Of a stretch of DNA of 64,000 nt, positions 1 to 8,214 are shown piece after piece. How positions within the stretch are numbered: position 1 is the first letter of the stretch; each line of letters opens with the position of its first letter. Source of the DNA: JAGVSR01 sp963825555 (GTDB taxonomy: Bacteria; Pseudomonadota; Alphaproteobacteria; Rhizobiales; Hyphomicrobiaceae); NCBI GenBank assembly GCA_963825555.1, contig CAWGTZ010000015.1, positions 248,001 to 312,000 on the forward strand, written 5' to 3'. The position numbers were made by a program, and so were the translations under genes. Below the pieces are notes generated by a model. It was not told where the DNA came from, ran no database searches, and worked only from the letters and a program-made list of their open reading frames with translations.

Positions 1-720
1 TATCAGCGGTTGCAGCGCCGCGGTTACCTGAAACGCGATTGCGAGCGACTCGTGCGCAACGAGCGCAATATGTTCGCCTCCCTCATGGTGGTGCATGGGC
101 ACGCGGATGCCATGGTCTCGGGGGTGACGCGCAACTGGACGAGCGTTTTCCAGGACGTGCGCCGTGTGATGGATGCGGAGCCAGGCCGCAACATTATCGG
201 TGTCTCGCTGGCGCTCTGTCGTGGCCGCGCAGTGCTGATCGCGGATACGAGCGTACATGACATGCCGAGTCCCGAGCAGCTTGCCAACATCGCGATGGAG
301 GCTGCCAAGGCAGCGCGCAATTTCGGGCTAGAGCCACGCGTTGCCATGCTCGCCTATTCCACCTTCGGTCAGCCGCGCGGCGAGCGCTCGGATGTCGTGC
401 GCGAGGCGATTCGCATCCTTGACGAGCGTCAGGTGGATTTCGAGTACGACGGCGATATGGCCGCCGACGTGGCGCTCAATGCGGATCTGATGAAGCTTTA
501 TCCGTTCTGCCGTCTCACAGACACGGCCAACGTGCTCATCATGCCGGCTTTCCACGCGGCGTCGATCTCGACAAAAATGCTCAAGGAACTGGGCGGGGCT
601 ACCGTTATTGGCCCCTTGCTCGTCGGCCTGGAGCACTCGGTGCAGATCTGCACCCTCGGTGCGAAGGACGCCGATATCGTCAATCTCGCAGCACTGGCCG
701 CCTACGATCTTGGCGGCTAG
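1..720 (+). CDS. maeB: NADP-dependent malic enzyme, C-terminal phosphotransacetylase-like part (5' truncated by window edge)
   Basis: The reading frame is open from the first base, so only the last 239 residues are present. They match the phosphate acetyltransferase-like C-terminal domain of the large (about 760-residue) bacterial malic enzymes, which convert malate to pyruvate and CO2 with NADP+. Recognisable family stretches are DTSVHDMP, LLAYSTFGQP, FEYDGDMAADVALN, MPAFHAASISTKML and GPLLVGLEHSVQ. In this family the domain is usually considered regulatory (acetyl-CoA responsive) rather than catalytic. A free-standing Pta would share the fold, but these motifs are closer to the malic-enzyme version. 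The catalytic N-terminal domain lies upstream of the window. The next gene is convergent, with its stop 9 bp away. Confidence 0.88.
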   Translation, partial: YQRLQRRGYLKRDCERLVRNERNMFASLMVVHGHADAMVSGVTRNWTSVFQDVRRVMDAEPGRNIIGVSLALCRGRAVLIADTSVHDMPSPEQLANIAMEAAKAARNFGLEPRVAMLAYSTFGQPRGERSDVVREAIRILDERQVDFEYDGDMAADVALNADLMKLYPFCRLTDTANVLIMPAFHAASISTKMLKELGGATVIGPLLVGLEHSVQICTLGAKDADIVNLAALAAYDLGG

Positions 721-729
721 GACGCCGCG

Positions 730-1740
730 TCAAATCTCAATGCAGATCTTTCCGAAGTGTGTTGCGCCTTCCTCGTAACGGAACGCATCAGCGAGGTTCT
801 CAAGTGGGAACTTGCGGTCGATGACGGGACGTATGGACGGGTTGGCATCGAGCGCACGGATCATGTCCAGCTGATGCCGCCGGCTGCCGACAATGATGCC
901 CTGCAGCTTGATCTGCTTGGCCATCATGAGGAGCGTCGGGACGGGGCCTGCGACGCCCGTTAGAATGCCAATCAGCGAGATGTGTCCGCCGACCCTGGCT
1001 GCATTAATCGACTGCGGCAGGGTACCGGGTCCACCGATTTCCAACACATGATCGACGCCACGGCCAGCTGTCCATTGCCTCACTGCCTCACCCCATTTGG
1101 GTTCGGTCTTATAGTTGATGGTGTAGTCGGCACCGAGTTTCTTGGCGTGCTCGAGTTTGGCATCCGAAGACGACGTAATGATTGCGGTGGCGCCCATCAT
1201 CTTTGCGAACTGGAGTGCGAAAACCGCGACGCCGCCGGTACCAAGGATGAGGACGCTTTCACCCGCCTTGATCCCGCCCTCCACGACGAGCGCACGCCAA
1301 GCTGTCAGAGCCGCACAGGGGAGGGTGGCCGCTTCAAGGTGGGAATATCCTTTCGGGGCGTGCGTGAACCATGTCGCGGGGCAGACGACGGTATCTCGCG
1401 CGAAGCCGTCGATGCCGTCGCCCGGTACGTGGCTGAAGTTGCCGTGCGGCGGCGGGCCGTCCTGCCAGTAGGGAAAGAAGCATGAAACGACGGAATCGCC
1501 CGCGGTGAACTCCGTAACGTCCGGGCCGACGGATTCGACCTCACCTGCCGCATCCGACATTAGGATCCGGCCGTCCTCCGTCGGTATCGCCCCATTGGCC
1601 ACCGCGTAATCGTGATAGTTGAGCGAGTTTGCATGAAGTCTGACGCGAATCTCACCAGCTCCGGGCAGACCCGGATCGTCGAGGTTTACCACCTGAAGCG
1701 TATCGAGCTTTGACGGCTTGCGGGCGACGACGGCTTTCAT
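730..1740 (-). CDS. MDR-family NAD(P)-dependent alcohol dehydrogenase / quinone oxidoreductase-like protein
   Basis: A 336-residue medium-chain dehydrogenase/reductase. The N-terminal GroES-like domain (about residues 1-130) carries NSLNYHD where catalytic-zinc enzymes have a Cys, so a zinc-independent quinone-reductase-like mechanism is likely. The Rossmann domain has the nucleotide-binding turn ILGTGGVAVF at about residues 165-174. The substrate cannot be told from sequence. The ATG start has a GAGG ribosome site 9 nt upstream. It reads away from the cupin gene behind it and converges on the malic enzyme gene. Confidence 0.85.
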   Translation of the reverse strand: MKAVVARKPSKLDTLQVVNLDDPGLPGAGEIRVRLHANSLNYHDYAVANGAIPTEDGRILMSDAAGEVESVGPDVTEFTAGDSVVSCFFPYWQDGPPPHGNFSHVPGDGIDGFARDTVVCPATWFTHAPKGYSHLEAATLPCAALTAWRALVVEGGIKAGESVLILGTGGVAVFALQFAKMMGATAIITSSSDAKLEHAKKLGADYTINYKTEPKWGEAVRQWTAGRGVDHVLEIGGPGTLPQSINAARVGGHISLIGILTGVAGPVPTLLMMAKQIKLQGIIVGSRRHQLDMIRALDANPSIRPVIDRKFPLENLADAFRYEEGATHFGKICIEI

Positions 1741-1819
1741 GGCTTTTTCCTCGATGACCGGCTTGAGCGCGGCGAGCTTGATGTTCGCCTACGCGTTCCG
1801 GTCTGTTTGTTGCGGCAGC

Positions 1820-2194
1820 TTATTCGTAGAAGGCGTAGTGCTTTCGAACGGGCTCTACGACTTCCCAGGTTCCCGTGAACCCGGCGGGAGAGACGAAGGC
1901 GTTGCCTGCGCGGTAGGTCATCACCGTTCCATCGTCGCCCGTCACGATCAGAATGCCGGACAGAATCTGGCAAAATTCGCTCTCGGTGAAGATGCAGCGC
2001 CATTTCCCGGGCTGGCACTCCCAGATACCGGAGTTGAACCGGCCGTCCGCACTCGTGAAGAGGTTCCACGCGGTCTGTACGGGATCACCCGCCAGAATGC
2101 GCTCGGCCGGCGGGCGGTAGGTCTGCCCCTCGGGCAAAGGGTCGCTGAACGTAATGAGAGAGGGAATGGACGGGAGGGACTGGGGACTGGTCAT
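1820..2194 (-). CDS. Small cupin-domain protein
   Basis: A 124-residue single-domain cupin of the ureidoglycine-aminohydrolase-like (DUF861) type. The stretch from about residue 55, with GIWECQPGKW, FCQILSG and YRAGNAFVSPAG, makes the short beta-barrel. The first cupin motif lacks the usual pair of metal-binding histidines, so an enzymatic role is uncertain and a small-molecule-binding role is equally possible. It lies 79 bp upstream of the dehydrogenase gene on the same strand and could be co-transcribed with it. The ATG start has only a weak ribosome site. Confidence 0.75.
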   Translation of the reverse strand: MTSPQSLPSIPSLITFSDPLPEGQTYRPPAERILAGDPVQTAWNLFTSADGRFNSGIWECQPGKWRCIFTESEFCQILSGILIVTGDDGTVMTYRAGNAFVSPAGFTGTWEVVEPVRKHYAFYE

Positions 2195-2281
2195 TGCGGC
2201 TCGCTGGGCAAAATGAAACGGGCCGGCAGGATAGTCGCGGGCGCTTGCAGCGGCAAGTCCGCTGCTGAAGACCGCCCCGTT

Positions 2282-3277
2282 TCAGACCGTTAAAGCGACG
2301 CGGCTCCTGACCTCGTTGGGCGCGCCGAAATGCTCGAAATAGCGCGGGTCGATATTTTCGACTGGCAGGATGATGAGCACGTCGGTGGTGCCGAACTGGC
2401 GGTCGATGACGGCACCATCGCCGACGAAGGCCCCGAGGCGGATATAGCCTTTAATGAGCGGCGGCATGGCCTTCAACGCCTGCCTAAGATCGACGGCCTC
2501 TTTCGGAAGGATGTTCATCGGCTGATAAAGATCCGGATGGGCGGCACACCGCCACTCGGAGGGAGCCATCGCATAGTGATGCAGATACGAAAGCGCCATG
2601 GCGTGTGCGCCCGGATCGGTTCCTTCGAAACTCGCGCAGCCGATCATTACGTCAATGTTGTGCTCGCGGATGTAGGTCCACAGGCCATGCCAGAGGAGTT
2701 CCACCGATCGCTTGGAGCGATAGGGCTTCAAAACGCACGAGCGACCTAGCTCCATGAATTGGTAGTGGGGCGACTTGGCACGGACGAGGGGCGCAATGTC
2801 GTATTCGCTTTGGGTGTAGAAGCCGAGCGAACGCTCGGCGATGTCCTGGCGAAGGATCCGGTAGGTTCCCACTACGCGCGGACGCCGGCGATGGGCCCAC
2901 ATCTCGTCCATCTGAGGGTCCGCGCTTGTGTCGACCACGAGGAGATGATCGCAGATGGCATCGTAGGCGTCCTGGTCCAGCCGGCGCATGCTCGCGACCG
3001 CGGTCGGCTTGGCGGACATCTCCTCGTAGAAGACTTCATAGCGAAGACGCTGGGCCTGAAGGATGTCGGCCTTCTTCGCAGCAAGGCGCACCTCCAGATC
3101 GCCAATCCGGCCGTAAACCTTCGGCTGTGGTGCGCGGACGAAGGAGAGGGCCTTGTCGCGCGCTTTCGAGTTGAGCGCGCGCATATCGAGGTTCCGCATG
3201 GCCAGGAGGCCGGATGGGGGAGCGCTAAGGCGTGCCATGCGCTTCAATCTTCCCGTCAGGCGTGGGCCTTCTTTCAT
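2282..3277 (-). CDS. olsB: OlsB-like L-ornithine N-alpha-acyltransferase (GNAT/AHL-synthase fold)
   Basis: Predicted to transfer a 3-hydroxyacyl group from acyl carrier protein to ornithine, the first step in making ornithine lipids (membrane lipids without phosphorus). The core begins with LEVRLAAKKADILQAQRLRY and continues through ELGRSCV, MIGCASFEGTDP and RLGAFVGDGAVID, all typical of OlsB. The chosen ATG at 3277 (331 residues) has GGAG 8 nt upstream. The open frame extends 32 codons further to a GTG at 3373 with no ribosome site. No olsA gene is adjacent; the PlsC-like gene at 36.5 kb is the only acyltransferase of that kind in the window. Hemolysin-like GNAT proteins are the main alternative annotation. 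Confidence 0.85.
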   Translation of the reverse strand: MKEGPRLTGRLKRMARLSAPPSGLLAMRNLDMRALNSKARDKALSFVRAPQPKVYGRIGDLEVRLAAKKADILQAQRLRYEVFYEEMSAKPTAVASMRRLDQDAYDAICDHLLVVDTSADPQMDEMWAHRRRPRVVGTYRILRQDIAERSLGFYTQSEYDIAPLVRAKSPHYQFMELGRSCVLKPYRSKRSVELLWHGLWTYIREHNIDVMIGCASFEGTDPGAHAMALSYLHHYAMAPSEWRCAAHPDLYQPMNILPKEAVDLRQALKAMPPLIKGYIRLGAFVGDGAVIDRQFGTTDVLIILPVENIDPRYFEHFGAPNEVRSRVALTV

Positions 3278-3440
3278 CCTGCCAGCTCCGATGATCTCTA
3301 CGGCAGCGCAATCCGACGCGGTGTTCAACCGCTCTCGGTTCAATGGCACGATTCCGAGACAAATTTGCGACACCGCCGGCGTTCGGCCGTGCGGATGCTC
3401 GTGCGGCGCGCTGCCCCACTAAGCTGGCACCGGTCTATTG

Positions 3441-5237
3441 TCAGGCGGCCGGGGTCGTTGCGCCGCGTGACGGCTTGGCCCACCGGTTGAGGATCGCTTT
3501 CAACTCGCGGGCATCGAAGGGCTTGGCGAGATAGTCGTCCAAGCCGGCAGCGAGGTACCGCTGGCGATCTTCGGGGAAGGCATTCGCGGTCACGGCTATG
3601 ATCGGCAGCGGGTGCTGGCCGGAAGGCCTCAGGCTGGTCATGAGACGGCGAATGGCACGCGTCGCCTCGATGCCGTCGAGGCGCGGCATATAAATGTCCA
3701 TAAGAACGAGATCGAAGCCCGGTTCGTCGCCGGCCATCGCGCGGGCAATTGCGGCCACGGCCTCCTCGCCCGAGTGGACACGCTCCACACGACAACCTTC
3801 CCGTTCCAGAAGGCGCGTGGCAAGAAGCGCATTGATGGCATTGTCCTCGGCCAGAAGCACGCGGGTGGCTCGATCGGACACCTTTCGAGACGGCGCGCGA
3901 CATGTGGACGAAGCGGCGCTGGTAAGCACGGATCTGAGAGCGTCGGTGCCGGCTGCGGATTCTTCGATGATGACGTCTGCGGTGAAGGTGGATCCAACGC
4001 CCGGCTCGGAATCGACCATGATGTCGCCGCCCATGGCACGCGCGATGCGGCGCGAGATGGCGAGCCCCAGACCTGAGCCGCCATCCTGCCGACGCACGGC
4101 GGCCTCAGTCTGCTCGAACTCGGCAAAGACCGTTTCGAGATCCTTCTTCGACAGACCGATTCCGGTGTCAGTAACCGCAAGGCGGATGCGAACCGATCCC
4201 GCCACGGGCTCGTTGGGAATAGTCTTCAGGGCGAGGCGCACGCTCCCCGCGTCTGTGAACTTCACCGCATTTGACAGCAGGTTGAGAAGGATCTGACGCA
4301 GGCGCGCTTCGTCGCCAAGGAGTTGAGGTGGCGGCTCACCCTCGATTTCCCATGTGAGCGACAGGCCCTTGTCCGAGGCTCGCGGCTCCAGTAGCGCGAT
4401 ACAACGTTCGACAGTCTCTACAATAGAGAAGGGCGCAGGGTTCAAGACGAGCTTGCCAGCCTCAATCTTCGAGAAGTCAAGGATCTCGTCGATCAACGAC
4501 ATGAGCGCATGCGCCGATTGCTCGATGGCACGGACGTAGGTTTTTTGGTCCGCATCGAGGGTCGAATCCAGAAGAAGCCCGGACATGCCTAGAATACCAT
4601 TCATGGGCGTGCGGATCTCGTGGCTCACGGCAGCGAGAAAGCGCGATTTCGCACGGCTGGCTTCCAGCGCCGCATCGCGGGCGGCACGCAACTCTTCGGC
4701 GGCCGCGCGCTCCGCGGTGATGTCGCGCCCGGTGCGTTGTGTTTCGGATTTTCCGGACGACGTTGTCTTGCAGGCAATCTCTTCCCACTCGATCCACCGC
4801 GGCCCCTTGGGGGTTTCGGTTCGCTCCCGCAGGCGCAATGGTGCCGTTGCACTGGCACCCGAGTTTTCGGTGACCTCCGTATCCAAAATAATCGGGACGT
4901 GGATGTGGCCCGCAATATCCTTCTCGGTAACACCGAAGGTATCGAGATAGGCACGGTTGGCGAAGGTGATCCGGCCTTCTGCATCCCTACGCACGATCAT
5001 GTCGGCCTGGACGTCGAGTAGCTCCCGGTAGCGGAGAGCGCTGTCGGAGATCTGCCAGTGCAAGTCGTGCAGCTCTTCCAGCTTGTCCTGCAGGGGATGT
5101 GTCGACTGAGATGCTGCCGCGTCGGATTCTACGCGCCCGTGCTGGAGCCGCAGCTTGAGTGCGCGCAAAGCCGAACGCCAGCGAGAGGTGAGACGTGAAA
5201 CGTCGACAGATTTCGGGATTTCAGGAGACTCAAACAC
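3441..5237 (-). CDS. PAS-containing hybrid sensor histidine kinase with C-terminal receiver
   Basis: 598 residues and no membrane segment, so a cytoplasmic kinase. Order: a short N-terminal helical region, a PAS domain (about 65-180, with AEGRITFANRAY), a coiled linker, a HisKA dimer with the H-box SHEIRTPMNG (His206), and a HATPase domain with N-box LLNLLSNAVKF (about 317-327), DTGIG and GSGLGLAIS. A receiver domain follows (about 459-585) with VLLAEDN and the phospho-acceptor Asp514 in LVLMDIYMP. The input signal is unknown and no response regulator gene is adjacent. The GTG start has AGGTGG just upstream. A phosphotransferase encoded elsewhere would be needed to pass the phosphate on. Confidence 0.93.
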   Translation of the reverse strand: MFESPEIPKSVDVSRLTSRWRSALRALKLRLQHGRVESDAAASQSTHPLQDKLEELHDLHWQISDSALRYRELLDVQADMIVRRDAEGRITFANRAYLDTFGVTEKDIAGHIHVPIILDTEVTENSGASATAPLRLRERTETPKGPRWIEWEEIACKTTSSGKSETQRTGRDITAERAAAEELRAARDAALEASRAKSRFLAAVSHEIRTPMNGILGMSGLLLDSTLDADQKTYVRAIEQSAHALMSLIDEILDFSKIEAGKLVLNPAPFSIVETVERCIALLEPRASDKGLSLTWEIEGEPPPQLLGDEARLRQILLNLLSNAVKFTDAGSVRLALKTIPNEPVAGSVRIRLAVTDTGIGLSKKDLETVFAEFEQTEAAVRRQDGGSGLGLAISRRIARAMGGDIMVDSEPGVGSTFTADVIIEESAAGTDALRSVLTSAASSTCRAPSRKVSDRATRVLLAEDNAINALLATRLLEREGCRVERVHSGEEAVAAIARAMAGDEPGFDLVLMDIYMPRLDGIEATRAIRRLMTSLRPSGQHPLPIIAVTANAFPEDRQRYLAAGLDDYLAKPFDARELKAILNRWAKPSRGATTPAA

Positions 5238-5432
5238 AGACCACCTATCGCCTGCTGCCGATTGCGCGCGCGGGATGGGGTCAACTAACGCGAGTGCGGT
5301 TTAAGAAAATCTGAAATGATCTGGTTAATTGGAATGTGAGTTAAGGCTCTTCATGCGGAGCGGTTTAACGGCAAGCAACTCAAAATAAGCGCAATCCTGA
5401 TCATTGACGTAATAGGAATGTGCGCTAACGGT

Positions 5433-5672
5433 TCAGCGCTTGAGCATCTCATCGTCGCTCAGCTGGCGCGCAGCCTCTTGCGTCATTAGCGGTACGCCGT
5501 TGCGGATTGGGTAAGCGAGCGCTGCCTTGCGGCTGATGAGTTCCTGGCGCGCTTCGTCATAGACCAGCGGTGCCTTTGTTAGCGGACAGACCAGAATCTG
5601 CAAAAGATGGCGATCGATCTGAGGCTGCGGGCTGCTGCGGTCGCTGTCGGAGGTGTCGTCTTCTTTGGTCAT
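5433..5672 (-). CDS. Trm112 family protein (YcaR-like)
   Basis: A 79-residue small protein with the Trm112 core LLQILVCPLTKAPLVY and YPIRNGVPLM. Eukaryotic Trm112 activates several methyltransferases; the bacterial members are small and their partners are mostly unknown. Only one cysteine of the usual zinc-binding set remains (in VCPLTK), so metal binding is doubtful. It starts 48 bp after the LON-domain gene on the same strand and is probably the last gene of that operon. Confidence 0.88.
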   Translation of the reverse strand: MTKEDDTSDSDRSSPQPQIDRHLLQILVCPLTKAPLVYDEARQELISRKAALAYPIRNGVPLMTQEAARQLSDDEMLKR

Positions 5673-5720
5673 TGAATCATCTGCCCTTGGAATACCTTGC
5701 TCAGGCGGCGGCCAGGCAGC

Positions 5721-6407
5721 CTACTGGATCGTACCGCCCGAGCCGCCACTGGCTGCGATTTCCATCTCCGCAAGAGCCACCAGAACTTCCCCGCGAGAGC
5801 GGAGATCGGGGGCTTCGAGCAGCGCCTGCTTCTCTTCCGCGCCGTACGGCGCAATGATGGACAGCGCATTAATGAGGCTTTCGCTCGATGCCCGCTCGAT
5901 CGCAGGCCAGTCGGCCTCGAGGCGGTTCTGTTCGAGATAGCTCTTCAAGACGCGCAACAGGTTGCCGCGATCGACCTGCTCCTCGCCGAGCCCGGAGCTA
6001 AAGTCGCGTGCAAAGCGGTCATAGCTGACGCTCATGATGCGGTAAGGACTGGTGGTAGCGGCTTCGGAGACGATTTCGAAGCGCGCGATTCCCGTGAGCG
6101 TTATGGCGAGGCGTCCATCGTCCAGTTCCTGATAGCTTGTGACACGTCCTGCGCAGCCGACGGTGTGCAGATCGAAGTCTTTGCCTTCGGGACTTTCTCT
6201 TTCCACCGTTGCGCCCGCACGGACCGGCTGGATAATTCCCAGCACGCGAGCACCGCTGATGACATCATTGAGCATATCGAGGTAGCGCGGCTCGAACACG
6301 TTGAGCGGCAGCGTGGCTCGCGGCAGGAGGATGGCGCCGCGTAGCGGAAAAACGGGGATACGCGGCGGGAGATCCTGCGGCCTGCGGTACTGATCGGTCC
6401 AGCCCAA
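5721..6407 (-). CDS. LON peptidase substrate-binding-domain protein
   Basis: About 228 residues, made almost entirely of the N-terminal substrate-binding domain of Lon protease. Motifs are IPVFPLRGAILLPRATLPLNVFEP near the start, then LGIIQP, GCAGRV and ITLTGIARF. There is no AAA or protease domain, so it is not a protease. This stand-alone form commonly lies beside thioredoxin/CnoX-type genes in Alphaproteobacteria and may act in protein quality control. I chose the TTG start at 6407 because AAGGAAAGGA lies 7 nt upstream and overlaps the stop of the preceding gene (gap 16 bp). The open frame extends further upstream only inside that gene. Confidence 0.88.
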   Translation of the reverse strand: MGWTDQYRRPQDLPPRIPVFPLRGAILLPRATLPLNVFEPRYLDMLNDVISGARVLGIIQPVRAGATVERESPEGKDFDLHTVGCAGRVTSYQELDDGRLAITLTGIARFEIVSEAATTSPYRIMSVSYDRFARDFSSGLGEEQVDRGNLLRVLKSYLEQNRLEADWPAIERASSESLINALSIIAPYGAEEKQALLEAPDLRSRGEVLVALAEMEIAASGGSGGTIQ

Positions 6408-6423
6408 CGGGGCGTCCTTTCCT

Positions 6424-7884
6424 TCAGGAGAACAGGATCGAAGAGAGGCGCTTGCGTCCCTCGATCGTGAACTCGTCCTTCGGACCCCACACATCGAACA
6501 GCTGCAGGAGCTGTTTTCGTGCGGCTTCTTCGTTCCAATTGCGGTTGCGGCGAACGATTTCGATGAGATGTTCCAAGGCCTCGCCCTTGTAACCGCTCGC
6601 TGCCAGCGCAATCGCTAGGTCAAAACGGGCCTCGTGGTCCGCCGGATTGGCAGCAATGCGAGCTTCGAGTGCGGCCGTTTCACTGGCTCCGGCAGCCTTG
6701 CCGGCCAGATCGAGTGCGGCCCGGACAGCCTGGACGCTGGGAACATCCTGTTTGCCGGGCGGTACGAGGCTCAACATCTGCTTCGCGCGCTCGGTGTCAC
6801 CGCTCTTAAGATAGCAGCGCGCAACGCCAGCTAGAGCTTCGGCGTTGGTCTGGTCCTGCTGGAGAACGATCGAATAGGCCTCTGCGGCCGCCTGCAGATC
6901 GCCGGCTTCGAGCGCTTCGCCCGCCGCTGCCAGAATTTCGTCCACGCTAGGCTCGGCAGTAGGCTCTTCGCCGGCGAGACGGTCAATGAACTCACGCAGC
7001 ATGCTTTCGGTTTGAAGACCGACGAACCCGTCAAGCGGGCGTCCATCCCGGAAGGCGTACACGGTGGGTAGAGACTGCACGCGCAACTGCGCCGCGATGG
7101 AGGGATGAGCATCGGTATCGAGCTTTACGAGCTTTACTCGGCCATTGTAACTGCGCACCACCTTCTCAAGCACGGGCGCAAGCTGCTTGCAGGGGCCGCA
7201 CCAAGCTGCCCAAAAGTCCACGAGGACCAGGGTGTCGTGGGATGCTTCCACTACGTCCTTCATGAAGGACGTCGTCGTTGTATCCTTGACGATGTCGTCC
7301 GCTGCCGGGGTCTTCGCCGGGCCGATATCCATTCCATTCTCCTCGCGGGCCCTAAAGGAAGGACCCTCAGTTTTTTCGTCGCTGCCGCGAGTACCGCTTT
7401 CGATCGCAAGCGCAGCCAACACAGGTTCATGTCCGCTGGCGCGAATGAACCGCAAAAGGTCTTCCCGTGCAATGCTCGTCGTGGCCGTGTTCTCCATGGG
7501 GTGAAGATTGATGGTGTCGAATGCCATCAGGTTGCGGTCGATCACCACCCGGACCTTTCCTTCCGTGTCGTTCATGACCGCGAAGGCTGTGACCGATCCG
7601 GGCTTCACGCCGAGGATCTGTTCCAGAAGCTCCGAACGTCCGAAGCTCAGGCGGGCCGAGCCTATCACGCGGGGCAGCCGCTTCAGGTCTATTTGGGTGC
7701 CATGGTGGGCGACCACAAGGAAGAGTTGCCCTTTGGCGTCCTTCAGGAACAGGTTCTTCGTATGCCCTCCCGGGATCGTCTCGTACAGTTCCGCGCTTTC
7801 ATCCACCGTAAAGACGGGGGGATGGTCCAGTGTTCGGGTTTTGATGCCGAGTTCGGCGAGGCGGTCTAAGAGGCGCTGGCGCAT
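6424..7884 (-). CDS. Fusion of ProXp-ala/YbaK-type aminoacyl-tRNA deacylase with thioredoxin-TPR protein (CnoX/YbbN-like)
   Basis: One uninterrupted frame encodes two proteins that are normally separate. Residues 1 to about 165 form a YbaK-like editing domain (DHPPVFTVDES, KNLFLKDAKG, VVAHHGTQ, LGVKPGSVTAFA), which hydrolyses mischarged tRNA. After a linker of about 20 residues comes a thioredoxin fold with the active site WCGPC, then a TPR tail with VARCYLKSGDTERA. This is the layout of the CnoX/YbbN chaperone, which protects client proteins under oxidative stress. An internal ATG at 7332 has GAGGAG 6 nt upstream, so the 302-residue thioredoxin could also be made alone. The N-terminal start is taken as ATG 7884; an in-frame GTG at 7932 lacks a ribosome site. 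A missing base in the A6 run (7371-7376, minus strand) could have created the fusion artificially. Confidence 0.85.
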   Translation of the reverse strand: MRQRLLDRLAELGIKTRTLDHPPVFTVDESAELYETIPGGHTKNLFLKDAKGQLFLVVAHHGTQIDLKRLPRVIGSARLSFGRSELLEQILGVKPGSVTAFAVMNDTEGKVRVVIDRNLMAFDTINLHPMENTATTSIAREDLLRFIRASGHEPVLAALAIESGTRGSDEKTEGPSFRAREENGMDIGPAKTPAADDIVKDTTTTSFMKDVVEASHDTLVLVDFWAAWCGPCKQLAPVLEKVVRSYNGRVKLVKLDTDAHPSIAAQLRVQSLPTVYAFRDGRPLDGFVGLQTESMLREFIDRLAGEEPTAEPSVDEILAAAGEALEAGDLQAAAEAYSIVLQQDQTNAEALAGVARCYLKSGDTERAKQMLSLVPPGKQDVPSVQAVRAALDLAGKAAGASETAALEARIAANPADHEARFDLAIALAASGYKGEALEHLIEIVRRNRNWNEEAARKQLLQLFDVWGPKDEFTIEGRKRLSSILFS

Positions 7885-7985
7885 GAGGCTGATGAATTGC
7901 GGATTCTCGGGCTTCAAGGGGCGGCAGCCCACTGGTTAGGACAGCCGGGGAGCTGCGGCAAGGGACCGTGATGAACCGTTTCCAG

Positions 7986-8067
7986 TTGACGCCCCCCGGG
8001 CGGTCCTGTTATCCGCCTGCCTCCGGTGACGGGGCTTATTGATCCGTTTACCAAAGTCGCCTAAGAA
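7986..8067 (+). promoter_or_regulatory. Candidate promoters for tRNA-Gly
   Basis: Two sigma70-like pairs lie upstream of the tRNA. The first is TTGACG (7986-7991), a 17-base spacer and TTATCC (8009-8014). The second is TTGATC (8039-8044), a 17-base spacer and TAAGAA (8062-8067), which would start transcription about 12-15 bases before the tRNA. These are pattern matches only. Confidence 0.4.
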
Positions 8068-8087
8068 GGGCGGCATTCGAACAGGAC

Positions 8088-8162
8088 GCGGGTGTAGCTC
8101 AGCGGTAGAGCATCACGTTGCCAACGTGAGGGTCGAGGGTTCGATCCCCTTCGCCCGCTCCA
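8088..8162 (+). tRNA. tRNA-Gly (anticodon GCC)
   Basis: A complete 75-base cloverleaf including an encoded CCA end. The seven-base acceptor stem GCGGGTG pairs with CGCCCGC (one T-G pair), with discriminator T at 8159. The D-arm reads GTAGCTCAGCGGTAGAGC. The anticodon stem TCACG/CGTGA encloses the seven-base loop TTGCCAA with anticodon GCC at 8120-8122. The T-arm contains GGTTCGATCC. It reads GGC/GGU glycine codons. No duplicated end or integrase gene is visible, so there is no sign that this tRNA serves as an integration site. Confidence 0.97.
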
Positions 8163-8214
8163 TTCGAACTCTTCAGCACAATCCGTTGAAAAATTTGGGT
8201 GACGCGGTGGCAGG

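Noticed and set aside
3278..3373. N-terminal extension of the OlsB-like gene to GTG 3373
   Set aside because: There is no ribosome site before that GTG and the extra residues do not resemble the family; ATG 3277 has GGAG at good spacing.
8088..8162. tRNA-Gly as the attachment site of an integrated element
   Set aside because: No integrase, no repeated tRNA end and no mobile genes lie nearby; the flanking genes look chromosomal.
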